Of a stretch of 64,000 nt of DNA, positions 19,589-27,919 are shown in pieces. Within the stretch, counting starts at the first letter, position 1, and every line of letters starts with the position of its first letter. The position numbers and the translations under genes were made by a program. Source of the stretch: Bartonella apihabitans (lineage in GTDB: Bacteria; Pseudomonadota; Alphaproteobacteria; Rhizobiales; Rhizobiaceae); assembly GCF_030758755.1 (NCBI RefSeq), contig NZ_CP132387.1, positions 1,860,001 through 1,924,000 on the forward strand. The letters are read 5' to 3'. The notes beneath the pieces were generated by a model that worked only from the letters and a program-made list of their open reading frames with translations, was not told where the DNA came from and did not search any database.

Positions 19589-21501
19589 AAAGAAACTGTT
19601 GGAATTGGTCGGGTAACCGGATTTATGATAATGCCCCTGATCATCCTGTACCTGCTGGATAGACGGCGGCCTGCACGGTTCAGATCAACCCAGAAATCAT
19701 AATCATCGGGCTTCGACTGTTCGCCAACTGTGCCGTATTTATTGACAATGGCTGCACTTAAACGATGCTCACCCTGTAACCATTCCTGCTTATATTCGAA
19801 ACTACCGTCACTATTGACCTTGGCTTCGCCAATCTTCTTGCCATTGTCATAAATATTGACGTGATCGACTTTTGTAACATCATAACCACTCGGAATCTTG
19901 CCTTTGAAAACAGCATGGCTATCGTCGGTCACTTTCTTATGGTCGCTGTCGCGCTGTGCCCAGTCTTTGTAAGATCCGGTAACCGACCCGACATTATCAA
20001 TGACATCAAGATTTTCGTTGCCAATTGCAGGAGGAAGTGTCCGGTCAAAAGCGAAATTGCCGTTGATATGATCGCTTTCATTGCCAACTTTGTTCTTGGC
20101 GTAAACCTCGTAATTATAATTGCCTTTGGTGAGCTTATAAGCTTCAGGCAAACGAAACGCGAATGTGCCATCATCACGGATAACTTTTTCGCCTGCCCCT
20201 CTCTGAACCCCCGCTTCATTCAACGTATTGCGATCAATGACAAATTCATGACCGTTCAATTTGATGATAATATGGGTAACATCCTTGCCGATTTTGCCAG
20301 AAAAAACCGGCGTCTCGTCATCAGTCGTGCCGCCCGTCAATGGCAGCGCACCGGTTATTTCGGGATAATTGTCCTCGACACGGAAATCTTCTATTCGGCC
20401 CGGTTTGCTTGAATTGATATTGATATTGAAATCGGTTCCCGCACTTTCATTACCGGCCGGATCTGTCAAAGTCGTAGTAAGTTTATGGTGACCTTCACTT
20501 AAAGCTTTATTCGTCTCGACAGACCAGTTACCATCTTTATCGACAGTGCCCTGCCCCACAAGCGTTTTGTTGCCTTTGTCATCGGTATCATAAATTTTGA
20601 CCGTGCTTCCAGGCTCCCCTTTACCTGCCAAAGCGGGCGTGTTGTCATTGGTATAATCACCATCCTTCAATGTCCCGTCGGAGCCGACCGGATTAGGCGA
20701 GACATCGTCAATACCACGAGAAACACTCGGCGCATCGGGTGCATGAGTATCCACATTGAACTCGTAATTTGCCTCTGTACTGACGTTACCGTTGGCGTCG
20801 ATCTGCGTTACTTTGGCGATGTATTTTCCATCATTAAGCTTCGGTAATTCGAAACTCCACGTGCCATCGGAATTGACCTTTGTGGTCATATCCGGAAAAC
20901 CGTCAAGGTGAATTTTGATCGTATTGCCAGGAATACCCTTACCCGATAATAGTGGCGTCGTATCGTTCAGATAACCGCCATTCCTCACAGCCAGAAGATT
21001 TTTCGGATCATTATTGTTTATAACAAAATAGGTCGGTGCTGCCGGTGTTGTTTTGTTACCTTCCTCAACATGATTATTATCATCATTGCTATTCTGCGCC
21101 GCAATACCGCTACCCGCTCCAACAGCCCCCAGAATCCCGAGAAGAACAGCGTTCGAATAACCGCTCTTGTCGGTTATTTCTTCATAGAGCACATTGCTAT
21201 CAACAACGCCGTCACCATTCGCGCTTAAAGCCTGACTGAAGTCGGTCAGCCAGGTTGCTCCGTCATCGATGAAAATGAGATTGCAGATCGGATGGCCCGC
21301 ATTGAAGAAATTCTTAATGCGAACAGTTTTCCCGTCCGCAAAATTGATAATCAGGTCATTGCCGGCACGGCTATAATTGGAAATGCTTTCCTTATCTGCC
21401 GTAAGAACGAAATTCAGCGGCTTGCCACCACTGTCAACCGCACCACTCTTTTCTGTCAATTTAACAACGGGATGTTGTTTTATTATATCCGACTTCGTCA
21501 T
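19585..21501 (-). CDS. Adhesin segment 1: BapA prefix domain and first Ig-like modules
   Basis: This is the N-terminal 638 codons of the giant adhesin as an open frame. Residues 1 to about 125 are the prefix domain that in Lap/BapA-type proteins precedes the repeats and is linked to retention at the cell surface. A hydrophobic VLLGILGAVGAGSGIAA stretch follows, then four Ig-like modules (anchors LNDTTPLLSGKG, TNDNTPALAGKG, TDDETPVFSGKI, VTDDSHAVFKGKI). ATG at 21501 is preceded by GGTAGCGAG. The last 27 residues or so, after DLNRAG, are out of frame; the true continuation PSIQQVQDDQG is read in the next frame. Confidence 0.85.
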   Translation of the reverse strand: MTKSDIIKQHPVVKLTEKSGAVDSGGKPLNFVLTADKESISNYSRAGNDLIINFADGKTVRIKNFFNAGHPICNLIFIDDGATWLTDFSQALSANGDGVVDSNVLYEEITDKSGYSNAVLLGILGAVGAGSGIAAQNSNDDNNHVEEGNKTTPAAPTYFVINNNDPKNLLAVRNGGYLNDTTPLLSGKGIPGNTIKIHLDGFPDMTTKVNSDGTWSFELPKLNDGKYIAKVTQIDANGNVSTEANYEFNVDTHAPDAPSVSRGIDDVSPNPVGSDGTLKDGDYTNDNTPALAGKGEPGSTVKIYDTDDKGNKTLVGQGTVDKDGNWSVETNKALSEGHHKLTTTLTDPAGNESAGTDFNININSSKPGRIEDFRVEDNYPEITGALPLTGGTTDDETPVFSGKIGKDVTHIIIKLNGHEFVIDRNTLNEAGVQRGAGEKVIRDDGTFAFRLPEAYKLTKGNYNYEVYAKNKVGNESDHINGNFAFDRTLPPAIGNENLDVIDNVGSVTGSYKDWAQRDSDHKKVTDDSHAVFKGKIPSGYDVTKVDHVNIYDNGKKIGEAKVNSDGSFEYKQEWLQGEHRLSAAIVNKYGTVGEQSKPDDYDFWVDLNRAGRRLSSRYRMIRGIIINPVTRPIPTVSL

Positions 21502-22110
21502 ATCTCGCTACCTGGGTCACTCATAGAAATATCGATGTGGTTTCAATCACCACATGCTCAGCACCCAATAGTCGCGATTTCCCCCAAAGACATTCACCAA
21601 AGCATGTGCTTGCGAACGACACATTGTCTTTTAGCTAACGCGGGAAAGACAATAAACAATACTACTTATAGTTGTTTTATATATTTTTTGCAACTTAAAA
21701 ATATATTTTTACAGTGCGGATACCGGCCATCCATCATCGAAAACGGATTTTAATTCTAATAAAACAAAATATGAAAAAAATTTTTTTATCAATATTCCTT
21801 CATACAGTTTTTACGAGTTTATTTTTTGTTTTTGTCCGTCAATAGTTTGCAAATCAATATTTGCTTAATGTATTGAATAACTGACAGTTTTTCTAAAAAA
21901 CCACAATTGGAAGAGGCTTTAATAAATTTCATATTGTTGTTTTTTAAATATATATTTATAAATATTAAAAATTATAATATGGTTAATTTTCGGTTAATTA
22001 TGAATTTATACATATAATTTGTTTTCAATAAATAAATTTCATTAAGTATATTAAATTGAACAATAATTATAATAAAAATTAAATTCCCGCTATTCATAAC
22101 TGCTTCATTT
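21502..22110. promoter_or_regulatory. AT-rich upstream region of the adhesin gene
   Basis: About 600 bp without a convincing gene, with long A/T tracts and many TA steps between 21660 and 22090. It lies between the adhesin start and the terminator of the acetoin reductase gene, so it must hold the adhesin promoter and any leader. No clear -35/-10 pair could be singled out. In Rhizobiales, such AT-rich T-A-step DNA in front of envelope genes is typical of MucR/Ros-type control; that link is inference. Confidence 0.5.
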
Positions 22111-22114
22111 TGAA

Positions 22115-22145
22115 AAACAAAAAGGCCGTTTTAAAAACGGCCTTA
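22115..22145 (-). terminator. Rho-independent terminator after the acetoin reductase gene
   Basis: The arms AAGGCCGTTTT and AAAACGGCCTT form a strong stem, followed on the minus strand by TTTTTGTTTTT. It lies about 35 nt past the stop codon at 22179. Confidence 0.85.
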
Positions 22146-22178
22146 ATGCTCGAAAATAATGTAAAAAGTTCTTTTTTA

Positions 22179-22952
22179 TCAACGATAAACCATACCGCCA
22201 TCAGTCAAAATGGATTGACCGGTTATGTAATCGGAAGCCGGACTTGCAAGGAACGAAACGAGATTTGCCACATCATCCGGTGTTTCGGCGCGGCCAAGCG
22301 CAATGCCGCCGACAAATTTCTTATAGGTTTCACCGAGCGGTGCACCTGTGGTCTCGTGGAAGCGTTTGTCAATTTCCACCCACATATCTGTCCCCACAAC
22401 ACCCGGGCAATAGGCATTGACTGTAATCCCTTGGGAAGCATATTCCTTGGCAGCAGCTTGTGTTAAAGCGCGCACGGCAAATTTTGTTGCCGAATAAATG
22501 CCAAGCATTGCATAACCTTCATGTCCGGCAATTGAACAAGCACTGACAATCTTGCCTTTTTGTTTTCTGGCAATGAATTTCTTGGCAGCAGCCTGAATCC
22601 CCCACAATGCGCCCTGAACATTGATCTTGAAAATTTTCTCGACTTCTTCAGGTGTTACATCAGCCAAAGCGTTGACCTGCGCAATGCCGGCATTATTGAC
22701 CATAACGTCAAAACCGCCCAAATCTTTTTCCGCTTTATCAATGGCGCTGTAAACCTCGTCACGCAGCGAAATATCACCGGTGATTGTTGTGGCTTTTTGC
22801 CCCAAAGCTTCGATTTCCTTCGCCACAGCAGCAATCTTGTCTTTCTTGACATCGACAAGACCGATATTGAAGCCGTCTTTTGCCAGATGCAAAGCAATAG
22901 CGCGGCCAATTCCCTGACCTGAACCCGTGACTACAGCTACTTTATTCGTCAT
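22179..22952 (-). CDS. budC: Diacetyl reductase [(S)-acetoin forming], SDR family
   Basis: A 257-residue short-chain dehydrogenase that should interconvert diacetyl, acetoin and 2,3-butanediol with NAD(H) in the cytosol. The nucleotide-binding TGSGQGIG is at residues 9-16, NNAG at 86-89, and the catalytic Ser140, Tyr153 and Lys157 are present. The segment [13 protein letters not shown] and the end [16 protein letters not shown] match the BudC/acetoin reductase family closely. ATG at 22952 follows GGAGAA by 6 nt; an in-frame start 18 nt upstream lacks a ribosome site. It stands alone with its own terminator. Other SDR substrates cannot be excluded. Confidence 0.85.
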   Translation of the reverse strand: MTNKVAVVTGSGQGIGRAIALHLAKDGFNIGLVDVKKDKIAAVAKEIEALGQKATTITGDISLRDEVYSAIDKAEKDLGGFDVMVNNAGIAQVNALADVTPEEVEKIFKINVQGALWGIQAAAKKFIARKQKGKIVSACSIAGHEGYAMLGIYSATKFAVRALTQAAAKEYASQGITVNAYCPGVVGTDMWVEIDKRFHETTGAPLGETYKKFVGGIALGRAETPDDVANLVSFLASPASDYITGQSILTDGGMVYR

Positions 22953-23713
22953 GAAAATTCTCCTTTTCAACAGAGGTGTTTTTTTGAGTTAGTGTTTACA
23001 ATGAAACAAAACAAGAGGCAAAAATGACGCAGTAAAAGGAACAATAATTTTTTATAAAGGTGTTTTTATTCAATAAATTACATGCTTGCCAAAGAAGTAC
23101 CATTGCAAGTTCATAAAATAAATTTCATTTAATCCGTTCAAAAAACTTGAACATCAATATTCCTATCATAAATCGCTTCAAAAGCAAAGCCGGAACATAA
23201 TTTGTTTTACTCTTTTATCCGTTTAAACCACCATTTTTGTGAAACAACAGGTCATTTGCTTGCATGAGCCAAAAAGGCGCCAGAAAGCCCAACCAAACTT
23301 TCTTGGTTTTTAATTATCACCCGCGGAAACGACACTCGGATGCGGATTCATAAGCACAAGAACGAAAAAATCGAAAAACCGGAAACGCTATTATGCCGCG
23401 TCCGGTTTTCTTTAACGACTGCGCCTGTTTTCAATCAATTCTTTTAAAAAAGATAAAGGCAAATTTTCTTCAAAAGGCCAAACATTATCCGATTGCCGCA
23501 GAAGTCAGGAAAAGCAATTTTCTATATCTCTCTTCACTGCATAACTGCCCAAGGCGATGCCTTAATTGTTTGGCACTTTTATATTTGAAAATATTTCGGC
23601 AGAAATTAGTTTGAAGACCGAATTGTCGAGCCTTGGCTTGAACGGCAACCGGACGTTCTTCAATGAACAATTCCGATTGCACTCAATCGACCTCTCAAAT
23701 CTCGCATCCTCAA
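22953..23713. other. Gene-poor stretch with one hairpin
   Basis: No reading frame here has convincing coding character; small frames of 65 and 73 codons on either strand match nothing recognisable. A hairpin with arms AAAACCGGA and TCCGGTTTT lies at about 23373-23409 and has T-rich sequence on both sides, so it could act as a bidirectional terminator. The first 200 bp would carry the acetoin reductase promoter. Confidence 0.5.
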
Positions 23714-24058
23714 TCAATGGCTGACGGGAATGCCGTAAAGCTCCGCCAAAGCTGCCAATATCGGTTTTGCGCCCGCTACGAGCTGATGACCGTTATAGTC
23801 ACCGGTTTTATGTTCTGTTTTACGTCCTTCACCAAGGATCAGGAGTGGCAGAGACTGATTGTCTTCACCGGCAAGCGCAATAACGTTTTGGCGCGGACGG
23901 GTGAATTCGGCATAGCGCACATCAAGATCTTTAAGCTTATCTTTAAAGGAAGCAAGTGCCCCTTCGACCGGCAAGCAGTGAGGGCAATAAAACAATTTGT
24001 CAGGCTGGTTCGGATCTTTAAAAGCCTTTGGCAATAGAAAAAGAATATCTTTGGCCAT
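23714..24058 (-). CDS. DUF3088 thioredoxin-fold-like protein
   Basis: A 114-residue protein of the DUF3088 family, recognised by KDILFLL at the start, the YCPHCLPVEGALASF segment with a CxxC-like pair (Cys-Pro-His-Cys) at residues 26-29, RPRQNVIALAGEDNQSLPLLIL, and a C-terminal AILAALAELYGIP. The fold is predicted to be thioredoxin-like and the function unknown. ATG at 24058 follows GAGG; the longer frame upstream has no support. It is divergent from the sulfur operon, with 261 bp between them, which may mean shared regulation. Confidence 0.75.
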   Translation of the reverse strand: MAKDILFLLPKAFKDPNQPDKLFYCPHCLPVEGALASFKDKLKDLDVRYAEFTRPRQNVIALAGEDNQSLPLLILGEGRKTEHKTGDYNGHQLVAGAKPILAALAELYGIPVSH

Positions 24059-24179
24059 CGTTACCTCTTCTTTGAATGATGCTGATTTAAAATTCTCTGA
24101 ACGATACAGGTTCGAAATTTTATACGCCTTTCCGGCGCTCATTGACCATCAATCCAATTTAAAAATTTAAGAAAAACCG

Positions 24180-24199
24180 GAAATGTTTTTCAACATTTC
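24180..24199. promoter_or_regulatory. Perfect 8-bp inverted repeat in the divergent promoter region
   Basis: The arms GAAATGTT and AACATTTC are separated by 4 nt. The element lies 120 bp upstream of the first sulfur-operon gene and the same distance from the DUF3088 gene. It may be an operator; a U-tract is absent, so a terminator role is less likely. Confidence 0.45.
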
Positions 24200-24319
24200 A
24201 AAAAACTATAGAATGGATAGGCTATCAAAATCCAAATTCTCCGCCGATTATAAAAAAACGAGACGGTGTCCGGAAGGAATAAGGACAGAACAACCGTTTA
24301 ACCGGCAGGAGATTATATA

Positions 24320-25324
24320 ATGGTCTATGACTTGAGCCTTTTGGATAAATGCCCGCTTGATATCAACCGCAATGCCGGGCAAGCATTACGCAACGCAGTA
24401 GAAACAGCTCGTGCAGCAGAAGCGGCCGGTTTCCGTCGTTTTTGGGTAGCCGAACATCATCATTCCAAAGAATTTGCGTCGAGCGCACCGGAAATACTTG
24501 TTGCCTATCTGTTGGCAGCAACACGCAGAATTCGCGTTGGCTCGGGTGGCGTCATGTTGCAACATTATAGTCCGTATAAAATAGCCGAAGTCTTCAATGT
24601 GCTCTCGGCTATCGAACCGGGACGCGTAGACCTCGGAATCGGCAAAACACCGGGTGGTTTGCCACATACAACAGCAGCACTTCAGGCCGAATTTTCCGAC
24701 GAGAACCGCATCGGTTTCGAAGAAAAACTGGAACTTCTCGACAAGCTCCTCGGCGGCGAGGAAATAAAGGAAGGGCGTTTTGCCGGATTGGCCGCAACGC
24801 CCAAGCCGGAAGTCCGTGCAAGTACCTTCCTGCTTGGAGCAAGTGCCGAGAGCGCAAAACTCGCTGCACGCCTCGGCTGGCAATTCAGCTATGCCGGTCA
24901 TCTGAACGGAAGCGAAGAAAAATTGAAAAATACTGTTTCCACTTTTCGTCGGGCAACTTCCGGTGGCGTTCCGCAATTGGCGCTTGCCGCCGTCATTGAT
25001 AAATCCGACAAGCGGGCAAAAGAACGCGCCAATGCAATTGCCATTTATAAAATCCATTTTTCCGATGGCAAAACATTTTCGCTCACCACTTTGGAAGCAG
25101 CAGAAGATTTCGGCCGTCTTTCCGGTCGTTCCGATTACACCATCGAAGAACATCGCACACAAATTATTGCTGGCACTGCTGCAACGGTCAACAAGGAGCT
25201 GCAAGCTCTTCATCACCAGTACGGAATTGGTGAATTCATGTTGGAATTGCCTGCAAGCAGTGTCGAAGAACGTATCAACGCAATTGGCGCTCTTGCTTTC
25301 GAGCAAGAAAAACTCGCCGCCTGA
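24320..25324 (+). CDS. Flavin-dependent monooxygenase, LLM class (MsnO8/CmoO-like)
   Basis: A 334-residue luciferase-like monooxygenase. Visible features are RFWVAEHHH (residues about 39-47), SSAPEILVAYLLAATRRIRVGSGGVMLQ-type core split over residues 52-80, and DLGIGKTPGG. It should use FMNH2 and oxygen to attack a small organic substrate. Length and neighbours match CmoO (YtmO) of the S-alkyl-cysteine salvage operon of Bacillus subtilis. First gene of a plus-strand operon; ATG follows GGAG. The second monooxygenase starts 21 nt after this gene. Substrate is inferred from context only. Confidence 0.85.
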   Translation: MVYDLSLLDKCPLDINRNAGQALRNAVETARAAEAAGFRRFWVAEHHHSKEFASSAPEILVAYLLAATRRIRVGSGGVMLQHYSPYKIAEVFNVLSAIEPGRVDLGIGKTPGGLPHTTAALQAEFSDENRIGFEEKLELLDKLLGGEEIKEGRFAGLAATPKPEVRASTFLLGASAESAKLAARLGWQFSYAGHLNGSEEKLKNTVSTFRRATSGGVPQLALAAVIDKSDKRAKERANAIAIYKIHFSDGKTFSLTTLEAAEDFGRLSGRSDYTIEEHRTQIIAGTAATVNKELQALHHQYGIGEFMLELPASSVEERINAIGALAFEQEKLAA

Positions 25325-25345
25325 CCCATATCGAGGAGATTTAAG

Positions 25346-26677
25346 ATGACGCATAATAAAATCAATTTCGGCATCATGCTTCATGGTGCAGGCGGCCATA
25401 TGAATTCATGGCGCCATCCTTCTGTTCCGGCAGATGCGAGTGTCAACATTGCTTACAATGTCAATCTTGCCAAACGTGCTGAAGCCGAAGGGCTCGCTTT
25501 CGTTTTTGTTGCCGACGGGCTTTACATCAATGAAAAATCGATTCCGCATTTTCTGAACCGTTTCGAACCGCTCACTCTTCTATCGTTTCTCGCCGCACAT
25601 ACGTCGAAAATCGGTCTTGGCGGCACGGTTTCAACCTCTTACAGCGACCCGTTCACGGTTGCGCGCCAATTTGCTTCGCTTGACCTTTTAAGTGGCGGGC
25701 GGGCTGCATGGAACATTGTAACAACCCCGCTTGAAGGGACTGCCAAAAATTATGGCCGCCCGCATCCCGACCATACATTGCGTTATGAAATCGCCAGCGA
25801 ATATATCGACGTGGTCAAAGGGCTATGGTCTTCATGGGAAGAAGATGCATTCGTTCGTAACCGCGAAACCGGCCAGTTTTTCGATCCGAAAAAAATGCAC
25901 CGCGTCAATCATCACGGCAAGTTTTTCTCGGTAGAAGGGCCGCTCAATATCCAGCGTTCTCTACAAGGCGAACCGGTCATTTTCCAGGCTGGCGCATCCG
26001 AATCCGGCATTCATTTCGCCTCCAAATATGCCGAGGCAGTCTTTACCCATATCAGAGATATTGACGAAGCTAGAAACTATGCCAAGCGCATCAGAGATGG
26101 AGCGGTTGCACATGGTCGCTCGCTCAATGATGTGAAGATTTTTCCGGGTATCAGCCCGATTGTAGGACGCACCAAAGAAGAGGCAGAAGAAAAATTCCGC
26201 GAAATCCGCAATCTCGTCAATATCGAAGATGCGCTTGCCTATCTAGGCCGCTATTTCGATCATCACGACTTTGCACAATATGATCTCGATAAACCTTTCC
26301 CCGAAATTGGCGACATCGGGAAAAACAGTTTCCGTTCAACAAGCGACCACATCAAGCAAGAGGCAAAAGAAAAAGGCCTGACTTTACGTGAAGTGGCACT
26401 CAAGGTAACCACCCAACGTGGCGATTTTATCGGCAGTTATGACGACGTTACCAATCGCATCATCGAATGGTTCGACAGCGGCGCTGCCGACGGGTTCATC
26501 CTCACTATGCAGGTGAGCGGCCAAGGCTTTGACGATTTTTCTGCCGAAATCTTGCCTCGCCTTGAAGAACGCGGCTATTTCGATCGCAAGCTCCATCACA
26601 ACACTTTGCGTGAAAATCTTGGCCTTTCCATTCCCTCGAACCGTTATGCCGAAAAACAGCAAATTGTTGCTGCTTGA
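25346..26677 (+). CDS. FMN-dependent monooxygenase, NtaA/SnaA/DmoA family (CmoJ-like)
   Basis: A 443-residue LLM-class enzyme. It has NFGIMLHGAGGH at the start, FVADGLY, SYSDPFTVARQFASLDLLSGGR (core FMN-binding block, residues about 98-119), AAWNIVTT, and a C-terminal DGFILTMQ. Family members oxidise nitrilotriacetate, EDTA, dimethyl sulfide or S-substituted N-acetylcysteines. Length and position next to a CmoO-like protein, an acetyltransferase and cysteine synthase point to C-S bond cleavage of an N-acetylated S-alkyl- or S-succino-cysteine. Ribosome site GAGGAG. Reduced FMN should come from the next gene product. Confidence 0.88.
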   Translation: MTHNKINFGIMLHGAGGHMNSWRHPSVPADASVNIAYNVNLAKRAEAEGLAFVFVADGLYINEKSIPHFLNRFEPLTLLSFLAAHTSKIGLGGTVSTSYSDPFTVARQFASLDLLSGGRAAWNIVTTPLEGTAKNYGRPHPDHTLRYEIASEYIDVVKGLWSSWEEDAFVRNRETGQFFDPKKMHRVNHHGKFFSVEGPLNIQRSLQGEPVIFQAGASESGIHFASKYAEAVFTHIRDIDEARNYAKRIRDGAVAHGRSLNDVKIFPGISPIVGRTKEEAEEKFREIRNLVNIEDALAYLGRYFDHHDFAQYDLDKPFPEIGDIGKNSFRSTSDHIKQEAKEKGLTLREVALKVTTQRGDFIGSYDDVTNRIIEWFDSGAADGFILTMQVSGQGFDDFSAEILPRLEERGYFDRKLHHNTLRENLGLSIPSNRYAEKQQIVAA

Positions 26678-26694
26678 AGTCGAAAGGACAAAAC

Positions 26695-27309
26695 ATGAGC
26701 AAAGTGATCGCTTTTTCCGGCAGTTTCAACCGGCCATCAAAAACCAGCGCTCTCGTCAATTACATAGGCAAGGAAGTTGCCCGAAAATTCGGCACCGAGG
26801 TTCAGAGCTATGATCTTCAGGATGTCGGAATCTCGCTGGGTCTTGCCCAGCGTGCCGACAAGCTTGAGCCGAAAGGCCAACAAATTATTGAAGAGCTGAC
26901 TTTGGCAGACGCCATTATCATCGGCAGTCCGGTCTATAAAGGCAGTTATCCGGGATTGTTCAAACATTTCATCGATCTCATCGAGCCGGAAAGACTTTAC
27001 GGAAAACCTGTTCTTCTTTCCGCAACCGGTGGTGGCGACCGTCATGCTTTGATGGTCGAACATCAATTACGCCCGCTTTTCGGTTTCTTCATGGCGCATA
27101 GCCTGCCAACCGCTATTTATGCTTCGTCACGTGATTTCGGGCCGGATAATGAAATCCAGTCGCAAGATCTTATTTCCCGCATTGATAAGGCTGTCGACCA
27201 ATTCGCCCCCTTTCTCAAAAGCCAACCGGTCGATGCTGCCAGTCAAAAAACGACCATTCAACTGACAAGGGAAAATAACGACGTTCTTCCTCTTGCGGCC
27301 AATTCCTGA
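26695..27309 (+). CDS. msuE: NADPH-dependent FMN reductase, MsuE/SsuE-like
   Basis: A 204-residue flavodoxin-fold reductase that should supply FMNH2 to the two monooxygenases before it. The FMN phosphate loop SGSFNRPSKTSALV is at residues 8-21, GSPVYKGSYPGLFKHFIDLI at about 81-100, and ATGGGDRHALMVEHQLRPLFGFF follows. These match MsuE/SsuE-family reductases. The start at 26695 has an AAGGAC ribosome site; an earlier in-frame codon at 26674 overlaps the end of the monooxygenase and is less likely. The last 25 residues are a family-atypical polar tail. Confidence 0.85.
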   Translation: MSKVIAFSGSFNRPSKTSALVNYIGKEVARKFGTEVQSYDLQDVGISLGLAQRADKLEPKGQQIIEELTLADAIIIGSPVYKGSYPGLFKHFIDLIEPERLYGKPVLLSATGGGDRHALMVEHQLRPLFGFFMAHSLPTAIYASSRDFGPDNEIQSQDLISRIDKAVDQFAPFLKSQPVDAASQKTTIQLTRENNDVLPLAANS

Positions 27310-27322
27310 GGGAGAAAAGGCA

Positions 27323-27907
27323 ATGAAACAATTTGTTTTTACGAGCCTCAAGGATCCACGAGCCGCGCGGCTACGCGCCGCCTTGATAGAAGAATATGAT
27401 AGCCGCTACGGTACCTTCTATGATGAAGAAGGTGCCAAAGCCGAGCTCGACCGCTATCCGGCTGAAGACTTCGCCCCGCCAAGGGGAAATTTTCTTCTTT
27501 TGATTGAAGGAAATGAGACGATCGGTGGCGGTGCTTTCAAATTTTTCGATGACACAACAGCCGAATTCAAACGCATCTGGATTGATAATGGTTATCGCCG
27601 TCAGGGCCTTGCGGCGCTCATTCTCGACAAACTCGAACGGCAAGCGCAATTACAAGGGTATAAACGCGTTTATCTCACCACCGGCTTTCGCCAGCCGGAG
27701 GCTGTCAATCTCTATCTGAAAAATGGCTATACCAATCTTTTTGATTTGAATGGCGATTGGGAAGCTTATCGCCATTTGCCATTTGAAAAAGACATCCGCA
27801 ACAAAAATCACCAACACAATCCTAATCGGGGTAATGACCTCGATCATCATTTGCAGTCATTCTCACCTGTCAAAGCCGAAAGCGCATTGCCGCCGACAAG
27901 CCTTTGA
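27323..27907 (+). CDS. GNAT-family N-acetyltransferase
   Basis: A 194-residue acetyltransferase. The acetyl-CoA binding motif A is seen as RIWIDNGYRRQGLAALIL (residues about 91-108), followed by KRVYLTTGFRQPEAVNLYLKNGY, a common GNAT motif B. In S-alkyl-cysteine and S-(2-succino)cysteine salvage an N-acetyltransferase (SnaA/SnaB type) acts before the monooxygenase; this gene occupies that role by context. It lies 13 nt after the FMN reductase; ATG at 27323 follows GGGAGAAAAGG. The C-terminal 35 residues (His/Asn-rich) look disordered. Confidence 0.82.
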   Translation: MKQFVFTSLKDPRAARLRAALIEEYDSRYGTFYDEEGAKAELDRYPAEDFAPPRGNFLLLIEGNETIGGGAFKFFDDTTAEFKRIWIDNGYRRQGLAALILDKLERQAQLQGYKRVYLTTGFRQPEAVNLYLKNGYTNLFDLNGDWEAYRHLPFEKDIRNKNHQHNPNRGNDLDHHLQSFSPVKAESALPPTSL

Positions 27908-27919
27908 AAAGGAGCCCCC

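Larger units (their letters stand above)
3302..21501 (-). pseudogene. Giant BapA/Lap-like type I secreted adhesin (about 6,067 aa), split by four frameshifts
   Basis: Five consecutive minus-strand reading frames form one gene. Each break lies at about 19664-19670, 11268-11272, 8565-8570 or 5636-5642, and each is repaired by adding one base. The span of 18,200 bases plus four is exactly divisible by three. Order of domains: an N-terminal prefix with the RAGNDLIINFADGKTVRIKNFF pattern of BapA-type proteins and a Gly/Ala-rich hydrophobic patch; about 45 Ig-like modules of about 90-100 residues with the pattern TxDxTPTxxGxG, VxIYDxGxxIGxxxVxxDGxWSxxP, DxAGNxS; six calcium-binding D-x-[DN]-x-D-G loops of an FG-GAP/VCBS-like propeller; an RTX-like GGDD segment; and a type I secretion C-terminal domain. 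It should be exported in one step to the surface and act in adhesion or biofilm. The frame breaks may be sequencing errors; if real, the protein would lose its secretion signal. Confidence 0.85.

Noticed and set aside
23393..23682. Small frames of 73 (plus) and 65 (minus) codons in the spacer before the DUF3088 gene
   Set aside because: No ribosome site, no conserved pattern and mutual overlap.
24386..25399. A 337-codon minus-strand frame opposite the first monooxygenase
   Set aside because: It is the complement of a well-supported LLM-class gene, its product is Cys/Phe-rich and unrecognisable, and it lacks a ribosome site.
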